From positions 1-49,917 of the forward strand of contig SZOR01000018.1 in assembly GCA_030263275.1 (NCBI GenBank): a stretch of 49,917 nt of DNA, read 5' to 3'. The translations under genes were made by a program, and so were the position numbers. Of this stretch, positions 34,084-41,481 are shown one piece after another; positions within the stretch are counted from its first letter, which is position 1; each line of letters opens with the position of its first letter. Below the pieces are notes generated by a model. That model did not search any database. It had not been told where the DNA came from and worked only from the letters and a program-made list of their open reading frames with translations. Source of the DNA: DSNY01 sp016861185. GTDB lineage: Bacteria > Pseudomonadota > Gammaproteobacteria > Burkholderiales > Burkholderiaceae_F.

Positions 34084-34338
34084 TCAGGCGCGCGAGCGCG
34101 CCGCCAACGCGTCTTGCGCCGGTTGCCGGCGCAGCGCCTCGATCAACCGATAGACGTTGATCGGCAGCAGCATCACGTGCAGCAGCAGCACCGGATGAAC
34201 GGCGGCGAGCGCGCCGTAGGCGATGAACGCGACGTTGCTCGCGATCGCCGTCGCACGCAGCGCCGCCATGTCGCGCATGCAGAACGTCGCGAGCACCGCG
34301 GCCGACGCGAGGTAGCCGATGAGGTCGGCTCCGTTCAT
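34084..34338 (-). CDS. small membrane protein, YgjV/PQ-loop-like
   Basis: An 84-residue protein with about three hydrophobic helices (LIGYLASAAVLATFCM, ATAIASNVAFIAYGALA, VLLLHVMLLPINVYRL). Similar segments occur as N-terminal membrane modules of other bacterial proteins. It ends three bases before the barrel gene starts. Function unknown. Confidence 0.72.
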   Translation of the reverse strand: MNGADLIGYLASAAVLATFCMRDMAALRATAIASNVAFIAYGALAAVHPVLLLHVMLLPINVYRLIEALRRQPAQDALAARSRA

Positions 34339-34363
34339 CGCGCGCTCCGGTTCCGCGTGCCCG

Positions 34364-34939
34364 CTACTTGGCGAAGCACATGTCGTCGAGCCGCCACGTG
34401 TGGCCGCCGATGCTGAAGCTGGCGATCGACCCGCCGGGCTTGGCGCGCAATTCGAGCGTGCCGACGTGCCAGTTGGCCGCGGTGTTGACGAGGTTGGCGG
34501 TGATCTCCGCGCCGCCGAGGCGCTTGCCGTTCGCGGACGCGAACGACGGTCCTTCGTGGCGCTCGCCGTTGACCTCGAAGTTGCTGATGCCGAAGCCGCC
34601 GCTCGGCGTCATGTTCTGCGCGAGCTTCATCCGCACGCGCGTGACCGGCGCAATCGGCACGACCTTGACGGTCAAGGTCTTCATGCCCATCTCGGGCGGC
34701 GCGCCGCCGGCGATCTTCGCCTGCTGCGCTTCGGCGAAGTTGGCGGCCGCGCCGACCGGGTTGCCGCTCATCGTGTACGGCTCGAAAGTGATCGTCGCGT
34801 GGCGCGCGTCGACGGTGTCGCCGATGTGGTACTTCGTGCCAACCGCGAGGCCGCCGAAGTCGTAGCACTGCTGCTGCGCGTGCGCGGCGCCGGCGGCGGC
34901 GAATGCGGCGACGACGGCTGTTTTGATGAATGCGTTCAT
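34364..34939 (-). CDS. secreted protein of unknown function (191 aa)
   Basis: The signal peptide is MNAFIKTAVVAAFAAAGAAHA. The mature domain is beta-rich with just two cysteines, one near each end (QQQCYDFGG and LDDMCFAK), well placed for a disulfide closing a jelly-roll-like domain. It follows the 139-residue secreted protein gene by 18 bases. No family recognised; a carbohydrate- or surface-binding domain is one possibility. Confidence 0.78.
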   Translation of the reverse strand: MNAFIKTAVVAAFAAAGAAHAQQQCYDFGGLAVGTKYHIGDTVDARHATITFEPYTMSGNPVGAAANFAEAQQAKIAGGAPPEMGMKTLTVKVVPIAPVTRVRMKLAQNMTPSGGFGISNFEVNGERHEGPSFASANGKRLGGAEITANLVNTAANWHVGTLELRAKPGGSIASFSIGGHTWRLDDMCFAK

Positions 34940-34957
34940 GGTTCGCTCCTGTGCCGC

Positions 34958-35377
34958 TCAGCCGGCGCTGTCCGTGACGACGATGGGTCCGTACGTCTTG
35001 CCTTCGATGCACTTGCGATAGGCGGGCACGAACTTCTGCGTCTGGAACTCCTTGGACCAACCGCCGTCGTGCTCGCGGTACTTGAACACCACCTGGATGC
35101 TGTTCAGGTCGACGTTCTTGGCATTGGCCAGGTTGTCGCCGTCGGTCGTGCAGGTGGCTCCGTGCTTGCACACGAGGTTCTTGACGTCCTCCGTGTGCGT
35201 ATTGCCGGTGTGCGGGTTGAAGTACTTGACCTGGCGGATCTCGATCTCGCGCCCTTCGAAGTGGCTGTTGGTCACCTTGAACTTGACGTCCTTGCAGGTG
35301 TCCGCTAGCGCGGGTGTGGCAGCTGCGGCGAGTCCGGCGGCAGCGAGGGAAGCGAAAAGCAGCTTGCTGGGTTTCAT
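34958..35377 (-). CDS. secreted four-cysteine protein of unknown function (139 aa)
   Basis: The signal peptide ends near TPALADT (residue 26). The mature part has four cysteines (DTCKD, NLVCKHGATC, RKCIEG), suggesting two disulfides, and is beta-rich. It is the first gene of the envelope operon. A GGAG site precedes the ATG, and the bipartite motif at 35443-35473 lies 66 bases upstream. Function unknown. Confidence 0.8.
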   Translation of the reverse strand: MKPSKLLFASLAAAGLAAAATPALADTCKDVKFKVTNSHFEGREIEIRQVKYFNPHTGNTHTEDVKNLVCKHGATCTTDGDNLANAKNVDLNSIQVVFKYREHDGGWSKEFQTQKFVPAYRKCIEGKTYGPIVVTDSAG

Positions 35378-35442
35378 CGTGTCACTCCAAACGTGTGGGT
35401 TGAGTGCTGCTCGAACAGCGGTTAGATCCGTCTGCTCGTCGG

Positions 35443-35473
35443 GTAAGAACGCGGCGGGGTGCGCCGGCCGGAC
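35443..35473 (-). promoter_or_regulatory. putative ECF-sigma promoter of the envelope operon
   Basis: On the minus strand GTCCGG (35473-35468), 16 bases, CGTTCTTAC (35451-35443). Both boxes and the spacer length are identical to those at 36215-36245, while the spacers differ in sequence. The distance to the start codon is 66 bases. The GTCCGG/CGTT pattern and short spacing are typical of ECF promoters. Confidence 0.7.
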
Positions 35474-35503
35474 ATCGTTGCGTGTCGGATATTCGACGGC
35501 ACG

Positions 35504-35543
35504 AAAAAAAATCGCCGCCGGCGCACGGCGGCGCCGGCGGCGA
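35504..35543 (-). terminator. intrinsic terminator after the 193-aa secreted protein gene
   Basis: A perfect 13-base stem (35512-35524 with 35531-35543, loop ACGGCG) is followed on the minus strand by eight T (complement of A at 35504-35511). It begins 24 bases after the stop codon and insulates this gene from the operon promoter just beyond it. Confidence 0.9.
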
Positions 35544-35566
35544 TCCGGGCGAGCGCCCTGGCGCGA

Positions 35567-36148
35567 CTACCTGCTGGCCGCGCTCAGCGCGCCGCCGGTC
35601 TTGATCGCGAACGTGTAGTGCGTGACTTGCACGCTGGCGTTGTCGCGGCTGCCCGCGCCGCCGTTCGGTTGAACGACCGGATCGCCGGCGACCGTGTCGA
35701 CCTCTTTCGCGTCCAGTCCGAGCGCACTCGCCTCCTGCTGGTCCAGGTTCGCCACGCGGTTGCTCACGGTCGTCGGGTTGACGTCGGCCAGTACGTAATC
35801 CTGGCCTTGCGCCAGATTGCCGACCGGATCGGTGCTGCCGAGGCTGACGTTGTTGCGCAAGCAGAGGTCCCGGCCCTGCGGCGTGCCGGGCGCGGCGGCG
35901 CGAATCAGGTAGTTCGGAAACTTCGGGTCGAGGCACTCCAGCTGCACGGTGATGTTGCGCGCCTTCGAGCACTTGAACGCGCCGCCACTCAACGCGCCCG
36001 TGTAGCCGCTGCGGCAGATCATGCCGTCGTCGGGCGTGCCGAGCAGGTTGGGGGTGGCGGTGATGCCGAAAGCGGGCGCCGCGAGTCCGATGCCGGCGAC
36101 GGCGGCGGCCACACCGGCGGCGACAGACAGGGTCCGGAAGGTCTTCAT
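35567..36148 (-). CDS. secreted four-cysteine protein of unknown function (193 aa)
   Basis: The signal peptide is residues 1-28 (VAAGVAAAVAGIGLAAPAFG). The mature protein has four cysteines in its first half (MICRSG, FKCSKA, LECLDP, DLCLRN). The C-terminus ends VQVTHYTFAIKTGGALS. The start ATG at 36148 has GAGGAAA upstream. It forms its own transcription unit between the motif at 36215-36245 and a strong terminator at 35504-35543. No family recognised. Confidence 0.8.
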   Translation of the reverse strand: MKTFRTLSVAAGVAAAVAGIGLAAPAFGITATPNLLGTPDDGMICRSGYTGALSGGAFKCSKARNITVQLECLDPKFPNYLIRAAAPGTPQGRDLCLRNNVSLGSTDPVGNLAQGQDYVLADVNPTTVSNRVANLDQQEASALGLDAKEVDTVAGDPVVQPNGGAGSRDNASVQVTHYTFAIKTGGALSAASR

Positions 36149-36214
36149 GATCGTTTCCTCGGTCAGCAAGTTGAGAGTTGTCGCTCGGTCAGCGGGCTTG
36201 CACCCGCCTTGCCG

Positions 36215-36245
36215 GTAAGAACGCGACCGGGCGGCGGATCCGGAC
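36215..36245 (-). promoter_or_regulatory. putative ECF-sigma promoter of the 193-aa secreted protein gene
   Basis: Minus strand GTCCGG (36245-36240), 16 bases, CGTTCTTAC (36223-36215), 67 bases before the start codon. It duplicates the boxes and spacing of 35443-35473. I infer recognition by the ECF factor encoded at 39409-39948. The rest of the 219-base gap 36149-36367 shows no gene. Confidence 0.7.
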
Positions 36246-36367
36246 AGCGCTCCGAGATTCACGCCGGTCGCCGACAACGCACCCGCCGGCGCAACGCGGA
36301 CGAAACGACTGGGCGTTCTCCCGCGCGAGCATGGGAAAGCGAATCCCGCCGGCTGCGGCGATGCGAG

Positions 36368-36727
36368 TCAAAGGAACGGGTTTGTGACGGTCAATCGACC
36401 GTCGACGACCTGTCCTGCCTGCAAATCTTCGGCCAACAGCTCCGCGCATCCGGCCAGGAGAGCCGCGGCCGCAATCAGCCCGTCGTATACGGACAGTCCG
36501 TAACGCTCGACGAGCTCCAAACCGCGATCGTGCGTTTCTTCAGTGACGGGGACGACCCGGCACACGGCGCGGACCACGGCGAGCGACTCGCGCACTTCAG
36601 CGACGGACATGCCGAGCTTGCGCGTCGCTACCGATGCGAACTCGTTGAGCACCTGAACGCTTACGATCCCGCCGTCGGACAACACGGCCTCGGCGCGATC
36701 AGCCTTGGCCGCGTCGGCGGAAATCAG
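36368..36727 (-). pseudogene. N-terminally truncated PIN-domain protein
   Basis: The frame encodes the last roughly 119 residues of a VapC-like PIN domain: LISADAAKADRAEAV, VQVLNEFASVATRKLG (acidic E), YGLSVYDGLIAAAALL (acidic D) and AEDLQAGQ. The family normally starts about 12-15 residues earlier with the first catalytic Asp (LDTN motif). Here that piece is missing: upstream sequence is the 3' end of the kinase gene, whose stop codon overlaps the first PIN residue. There is no ATG and no convincing start, and no antitoxin gene. Almost certainly inactive. Confidence 0.8.
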
Positions 36728-39381
36728 CCCGAAACCGCCGGACCGCGGTCGCGTCTTCCCGTTTGCAGGGTGCCGCTGCCGTCGCGCACCGCCCGCGCGA
36801 GGCGCTGACGCAGCGAGGCCGGAACGAAGTCGTTGCCCTGGGCGATCGCTTCGGCCTCGCGCACGCAGGTCGCCGCATCGGCCGCGCGGCCGGCGCTTCG
36901 GAACACGGTCGCGCGGTCGAGCCGGGCCTGCAGCGCCAGTTGCGGCGAAAACGCCGGCGACGGCGCGGGCGTCTGCGCCAGTTGCCCGACCGCGGCCTCG
37001 ACGCGCCCCGCGTACGCGAGCGCCAGCGCGTGGTCGTGCGCAACCGCGCGCAGCATCTCGTTGTCGGCGGCAAGCGCGCCGCGCAGGATGCGTTGCGCCT
37101 CGGCCAGCGTTGCGAGTGCATCGGCGTCGCGCCGCGCGGCAAGCAGCGCGCGGCCGCGCGTCGCGTATGCGAGTCCCAGCGACAGCGCATCGCGCTCCTG
37201 GTAGTTCGACAGGATCGCCAGCCCTTCTTCGGTGAACGCCAGCGCGCGCTCGACGGCGCCCGCTTCGAGAAGAATCGGCGCGAAGGCCAGCAGCCGCAGC
37301 GCGTACACGCGCGTGCGGCCGGCGAACGCGGCCTCGGTTGCGGCGAGCAGCGCGTCGCTCTCGCGCAGGGCTTCGTCGATGCGACCGAGCCCGGCGAGCG
37401 CGTGTACGCGCGCCGTGCGCGCGTACAGCACCATGACGTGCCGCGTGTTGCCGCCGTGCAGGTCGAGTGCGAGCTGCACCGCCTGCTCGGCCTCTTCGAG
37501 GCCGCGCGCCGGCTGGCCGCGCCACGTCAGCGTTTCCGATCGTCGCGCCAGCAGCAGCAGGCCGTTGACGTGCCGTCCGCCGAAGCGGCGCTCGAGCACG
37601 CCCAGCCCTTCGTCGACGGCGCGCTCGCACTCGTCCATCCGGTACTCGCCGCAATTCAGGTTGACGAGGTTCACCAGCGCGGCGAGCAGCTGGTTCGGCA
37701 GCTCGGTTTCGCGCGCGCGCAGCCGCGGCACGATGTCCTCCAGCACCGCGCGCATCTCGGCGTAGCGGTTCTGCCGCCGATACGCCTGCGACAGCATGCT
37801 CTTGGCCCACAGCACGCGCTTGTCGCTCGCGTCCAGCCCGGTTTGCGCTTCGGCGATCGCCTGCAGCAGCACGGACTCGGCGGTCTTGGCGTCCTCCAGC
37901 ATCAGCAGGCTGTCGCCGAGAGTACCGAGCAGTTCGACCCGCACCGCGACGCGCTTCGGATCGATGCGGTCGATGCGCGCGCGGGCGCGGGCGAGCATCT
38001 CGGCGGGCGAAATCACCTTGCCGGCGGCGTTCTGCGGGCCGGCGTCGCGCAGCATCGCGAGAACGAAGTTCTTCACTTCGTCGGCGTTGCTCCGCTCGCG
38101 CAGCGCGACCTCGCGGCTCCGCTGCGCTTCGCGCGCCTGCCAGGACGCGACCGCCGCGCCGGCGATCGCGGTCGCCATTACGGCGGCCGCGGCGGCGACC
38201 GCGTAGCGATGGCGCAGCACGAACTTGCCGGCGCGATACGGCCACCGATCCGGCTGCGCCCGCACCGGCTGCTGCGCGAGATAGCGCTCGATGTCCTCGG
38301 CCAGCGCTTCTACCGTGCCGTAGCGCTCACTCGGCACCTTCTTCAGCGCCTTGAGCACGATGGTGTCCAGATCGCCGCGCAGCCGCTTCCTTAGCTTCGG
38401 CTCGCTCGCGGCTGCGCTGGGCCGCGCCGGCTCGGCGGCCACGATCGCCTCTTCCAGCGCCGCGCGCGAGTCGCGCTTCAGTTTGTACGGTCTGGCGCCC
38501 GCCAGCAGCTCGAACAGCACCACGCCGAGCGCATACACGTCGGCCGCGGTGCCGATCGGCTGACCGAGAATCTGTTCGGGTGCCGCATAGTCGGGCGTCA
38601 GCGCGCGGCCGGCAAGCTGCGTGAGTTCGGTTTCCCGTGCATGTCCATCCTCCAGCAGCTTGGCGATACCGAAGTCAAGCAGCTTCACTTCGCCCGCTTC
38701 GGTGACCAGGATGTTGGCCGGCTTCAGATCGCGATGCACGACGAGCTGCGCGTGCGCGTGCGCCACGGCGCGCGCGACCTGCAGGAAGAGCTGCAGGCGG
38801 GCCGGCACGTCGAGCGCCTTGCGCGTACAGTGGGCGTCGATCCGCTCGCCCTCGACGTACTCCAGCGCGAGGTACGGCTGACCGTCGGCGGTCAAGCCCG
38901 CGTCGTACAGCCGCGCGATGTTCGGATGGTTCAGCGCCGCGAGGATCTCGCGCTCGCGCGCCAGCCGCTCGGCCAGCGCCGCACGCTGCGTCAGCAGCCG
39001 CGGCAGCTTCAGCGCCACCTGCCGCCGCTGCAGCATGTCGGTGCGCTCGGCCAGCCACACCGCGCCCATGCCGCCTTCGCCGAGCGGGCGAATCAGCCGG
39101 TACGGGCCGATCGCGGCGCCGGGTGCGAGCACGGCGTCGCCGCGCCGGGCACGCTCGGCCAAAAACTGGACGGTTTCGACGTGCGGCAGCGTATCGAGCG
39201 GCGAGCTGTCGCCGGCCGCGTGTGCAAGCAGCGCGCGCAGGCGCGGCTTCAGATCCTCGTCCTCCTGTCCGAGGCGTTCGATCCAAGCCGTGCGCTCGGT
39301 CGGCGCCAGCGCCAGCGCGCCGTCGAGCAGTCCGCGCAGCCGCGACCACTGCACCGGATCGAGTTCGAAGTTCGCCTTCAT
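36724..39381 (-). CDS. membrane Ser/Thr protein kinase with C-terminal TPR-like region
   Basis: An 885-residue Hanks-type kinase. A roughly 90-residue N-terminal helical region precedes the kinase domain: GEGGMG (101-106), K125, HRDLKPAN (216-223, catalytic D218), DFG (236-238) and the APE-type YAAPEQ. One membrane helix lies near residues 395-420 (YAVAAAAAVMATAIAGAAV). The remaining roughly 450 residues are helical repeats of TPR type, so the sensor part is probably periplasmic. It follows the ECF sigma factor gene by 27 bases; such pairs are known in which the kinase phosphorylates the sigma factor. The last codons abut the broken PIN gene. Confidence 0.93.
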   Translation of the reverse strand: MKANFELDPVQWSRLRGLLDGALALAPTERTAWIERLGQEDEDLKPRLRALLAHAAGDSSPLDTLPHVETVQFLAERARRGDAVLAPGAAIGPYRLIRPLGEGGMGAVWLAERTDMLQRRQVALKLPRLLTQRAALAERLAREREILAALNHPNIARLYDAGLTADGQPYLALEYVEGERIDAHCTRKALDVPARLQLFLQVARAVAHAHAQLVVHRDLKPANILVTEAGEVKLLDFGIAKLLEDGHARETELTQLAGRALTPDYAAPEQILGQPIGTAADVYALGVVLFELLAGARPYKLKRDSRAALEEAIVAAEPARPSAAASEPKLRKRLRGDLDTIVLKALKKVPSERYGTVEALAEDIERYLAQQPVRAQPDRWPYRAGKFVLRHRYAVAAAAAVMATAIAGAAVASWQAREAQRSREVALRERSNADEVKNFVLAMLRDAGPQNAAGKVISPAEMLARARARIDRIDPKRVAVRVELLGTLGDSLLMLEDAKTAESVLLQAIAEAQTGLDASDKRVLWAKSMLSQAYRRQNRYAEMRAVLEDIVPRLRARETELPNQLLAALVNLVNLNCGEYRMDECERAVDEGLGVLERRFGGRHVNGLLLLARRSETLTWRGQPARGLEEAEQAVQLALDLHGGNTRHVMVLYARTARVHALAGLGRIDEALRESDALLAATEAAFAGRTRVYALRLLAFAPILLEAGAVERALAFTEEGLAILSNYQERDALSLGLAYATRGRALLAARRDADALATLAEAQRILRGALAADNEMLRAVAHDHALALAYAGRVEAAVGQLAQTPAPSPAFSPQLALQARLDRATVFRSAGRAADAATCVREAEAIAQGNDFVPASLRQRLARAVRDGSGTLQTGRRDRGPAVSG

Positions 39382-39408
39382 CGTCGCCCGCGCGGCGGGG
39401 CCGCTCGG

Positions 39409-39948
39409 CTACTTGAGCGCGTCTGCCAGGAACAGCCGCGCCTGCTCCCAGTCGCGCCGCACGGTGCGGTCGGTGACGCCGAGCGCTTGCGCGATTTCCG
39501 CTTCCGTCAGTCCGCCGAAGTAACGCATCTCCACCACTTGGGTCATCCGTTCGTCGACCTTCGCCAACTCGGCGAGCGCTTCGTGCACGCGCAGGATCTC
39601 GGCTTCGCCCGCCACGCGGCCGTCGACGAGCTGCGTGCTGAACGTGACGTGCGCGGCGTCGCCGCCGCGCCGCTCAGCGAGCCGCTGCCGCGCGAAGTCG
39701 ACGATGATCGACCGCATCACCCGACCTGCATAAACGAGAAATCGCGCCCGATCCGGAAACTGGACTTCGTGATTGGCAGCCAGCTTCAGGAAGGTCTCGT
39801 GCACCAGCGCGGTGGTATCGAGCAGCGTGTTGCGTCCGCCGCTGCGCAGGCGCGCCCGCGCGAGCTGCCGCAGCTCGCGGTACGTCGAATCGAACAGCGC
39901 GTCGACCTGCGGCGCTTCGCCGTCCCGCGCTTCGCCTACCGGTGACAT
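39409..39948 (-). CDS. ECF sigma factor of the kinase-associated type
   Basis: A 179-residue sigma-70 family factor. Region 2 spans about residues 15-85 and includes TLLDTTALVHETFLKL. Region 4 (YFGGLTEAEIAQALGVTDRTVRRDW) is a helix-turn-helix. In most ECF factors region 2.2 carries an acidic stretch (DAED-like) that contacts RNA polymerase; here the equivalent is D44-T45-T46. In the related EcfP of Vibrio a threonine in this region is phosphorylated by the adjacent kinase to activate the factor. The downstream kinase gene supports the same logic. No anti-sigma gene is adjacent. Confidence 0.92.
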   Translation of the reverse strand: MSPVGEARDGEAPQVDALFDSTYRELRQLARARLRSGGRNTLLDTTALVHETFLKLAANHEVQFPDRARFLVYAGRVMRSIIVDFARQRLAERRGGDAAHVTFSTQLVDGRVAGEAEILRVHEALAELAKVDERMTQVVEMRYFGGLTEAEIAQALGVTDRTVRRDWEQARLFLADALK

Positions 39949-40120
39949 CGATACCCCCTTCCGTCCCGATCCGGGGGCGGCCGCCCCGGAACGAAATGCA
40001 GGCTACGCCGCGCGTCGCGCTGAGGCTATGGAGGATTGCGCATCGGGGCCTCGCGCGCATTGCGCCTGCCCCAAGAATGCGGGAGGGAGCGCACCGCTTC
40101 GCCGGCGCGCGAGCGGCGCG

Positions 40121-40306
40121 CTACGCGCGGTCGTCGAGTGTCATCACCGCGCGGACCAGCAGGTGCGCCGCCTCCAGGACCATCCAGGCAAGCAGGCCGG
40201 CCGTCAAAGTGCGCAGTGAAGCGAAGCCGAAGCCGGCGATCGATTCGACCGCGGGGCCGAACAGCCACTCGATGACCATGCCGGCAGCGAAGGCGAACTT
40301 GAACAC
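40121..40306 (-). CDS. possible small membrane protein (61 aa)
   Basis: A short frame with a GTG start, preceded by GGGAATC. It would encode two hydrophobic segments (FAFAAGMVIEWLFGPAVESI and LTAGLLAWMVLEAAHLLVRAVM). Hydrophobic runs can arise by chance, so it is tentative. The flanking gaps 39949-40120 and 40307-40442 show no other gene. Confidence 0.4.
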   Translation of the reverse strand: MFKFAFAAGMVIEWLFGPAVESIAGFGFASLRTLTAGLLAWMVLEAAHLLVRAVMTLDDRA

Positions 40307-40442
40307 GGCGATTCCCGTCTGGGCGACATCCGACTATTCGGCGCGCCGGCGGCTCGACTTGAGCGGGCGGGACTGCCGTTTGACGGAGGGGACATCGAAG
40401 TGCCCGCGGCGATCGGGCGCGGGTTCGCGCCAACCGACCGGG

Positions 40443-41345
40443 TCAGGTTTCGCGCACCAGCAGCAGCGGCGTGCGGCATTGCGCCGCGACGCGCGTGGCG
40501 ACCGAGCCGAGCACGGCCGACTTCATCGCGCCGCGGCCGCGCGAGCCGAGCACGAGCACGTCGAGCCTGTTCTTCTTCGCGTAGGCGGCGATCTCGTCGC
40601 CGGCGTCGTTGCCGACCAGACACAGCGCATCGGCGGCGAGCCCGGCGCGCTCCAGTTGCCTGCGCGCCGGTGCGACGGCCGCGTCGAACCGCTGGCTTTG
40701 CATCGCGACGACCTGCTCGGCCTTGTAGACCTGCAGCGGCGCGTCGCCGAGTCCGGGGATCACGAACGCCGCGAGGTCGGGCACCACGTGCAGCAGCACC
40801 AGCGTCGGCGATTCGCCCCACAGTTCGCGGTGCTCGATCGCGTAGCGCAGCGCGGCTGCGCTGTACTTGCTGCCGTCGACCGCGATACCGACCTTCAACG
40901 CGGCGCGGCGCGGTGCGGCGGCGTCGCGTACGACGAGCAGCGGCGTCGTGCACGACGCGAGCACGGCCTGCGTCACCGAACCGAGCAGCAGACCCCTGAC
41001 CGCGGAGTGCCCGTGCGAACCCATCACGATCAGGTCGGCGCCGCTGCGCGCGGCGGCGCGCGCGATCTCCGCGCCCGCCACGCCGACCGCGAAGTTCGAG
41101 CGGACCGCGAGCCCCGCACGCAGCAACTTCGCCACCGCGGGCTCGAGGATCCGGTTCGCCTCGGCCGCCAGATAAGCGCGGATCGTCGCCTTGGTGGCGA
41201 CGCGTTCGATGCGCGGCGGCACCGGAAGCTGCACGTTCAGCAGCTCGACTTCGGGCTTCGCGCCGATCAGCTTCGTGCGCGACGCGATGAGTGCGAGCGC
41301 GGCGTCGCTGTATTTGCTGCCGTCGACCGGGACCAGGATCTTCAT
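40443..41345 (-). CDS. tandem universal stress protein (two UspA domains)
   Basis: A 300-residue protein of two UspA folds. Each half has an N-terminal strand with an acidic residue (ILVPVDGSKYSD; VGIAVDGSKYSA) and the ATP-binding G-x2-G-x9-G-S: GSHGHSAVRGLLLGS and GSRGRGAMKSAVLGS. Tandem Usps of this kind are common in Betaproteobacteria, often near redox or low-oxygen genes, which fits the neighbouring oxidoreductase operon. Both halves should bind ATP. Confidence 0.93.
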   Translation of the reverse strand: MKILVPVDGSKYSDAALALIASRTKLIGAKPEVELLNVQLPVPPRIERVATKATIRAYLAAEANRILEPAVAKLLRAGLAVRSNFAVGVAGAEIARAAARSGADLIVMGSHGHSAVRGLLLGSVTQAVLASCTTPLLVVRDAAAPRRAALKVGIAVDGSKYSAAALRYAIEHRELWGESPTLVLLHVVPDLAAFVIPGLGDAPLQVYKAEQVVAMQSQRFDAAVAPARRQLERAGLAADALCLVGNDAGDEIAAYAKKNRLDVLVLGSRGRGAMKSAVLGSVATRVAAQCRTPLLLVRET

Positions 41346-41433
41346 CGGCTTGCCTCCAGGCGCTTTGCCTGATTCAAGCTAGCACCGGATGCGTGCAGCG
41401 GCCTTGGCGGCGGTCAAGCAGGCGTCCGAAGCG

Positions 41434-41460
41434 AAAAAGCCGCCGGCATTGCCGGCGGCT
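41434..41460 (-). terminator. intrinsic terminator after the triple-rhodanese gene
   Basis: A perfect 10-base stem, AGCCGCCGGC (41438-41447) with GCCGGCGGCT (41451-41460), loop ATT, is followed on the minus strand by a T-run. It begins 21 bases past the stop codon and closes the oxidoreductase operon. Confidence 0.9.
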
Positions 41461-41481
41461 TCGCGGACGTTTTCCAGCCGG

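Noticed and set aside
36368..36727. Functional PIN ribonuclease toxin
   Set aside because: The first catalytic Asp and start codon are missing, and no antitoxin gene is found on either side.
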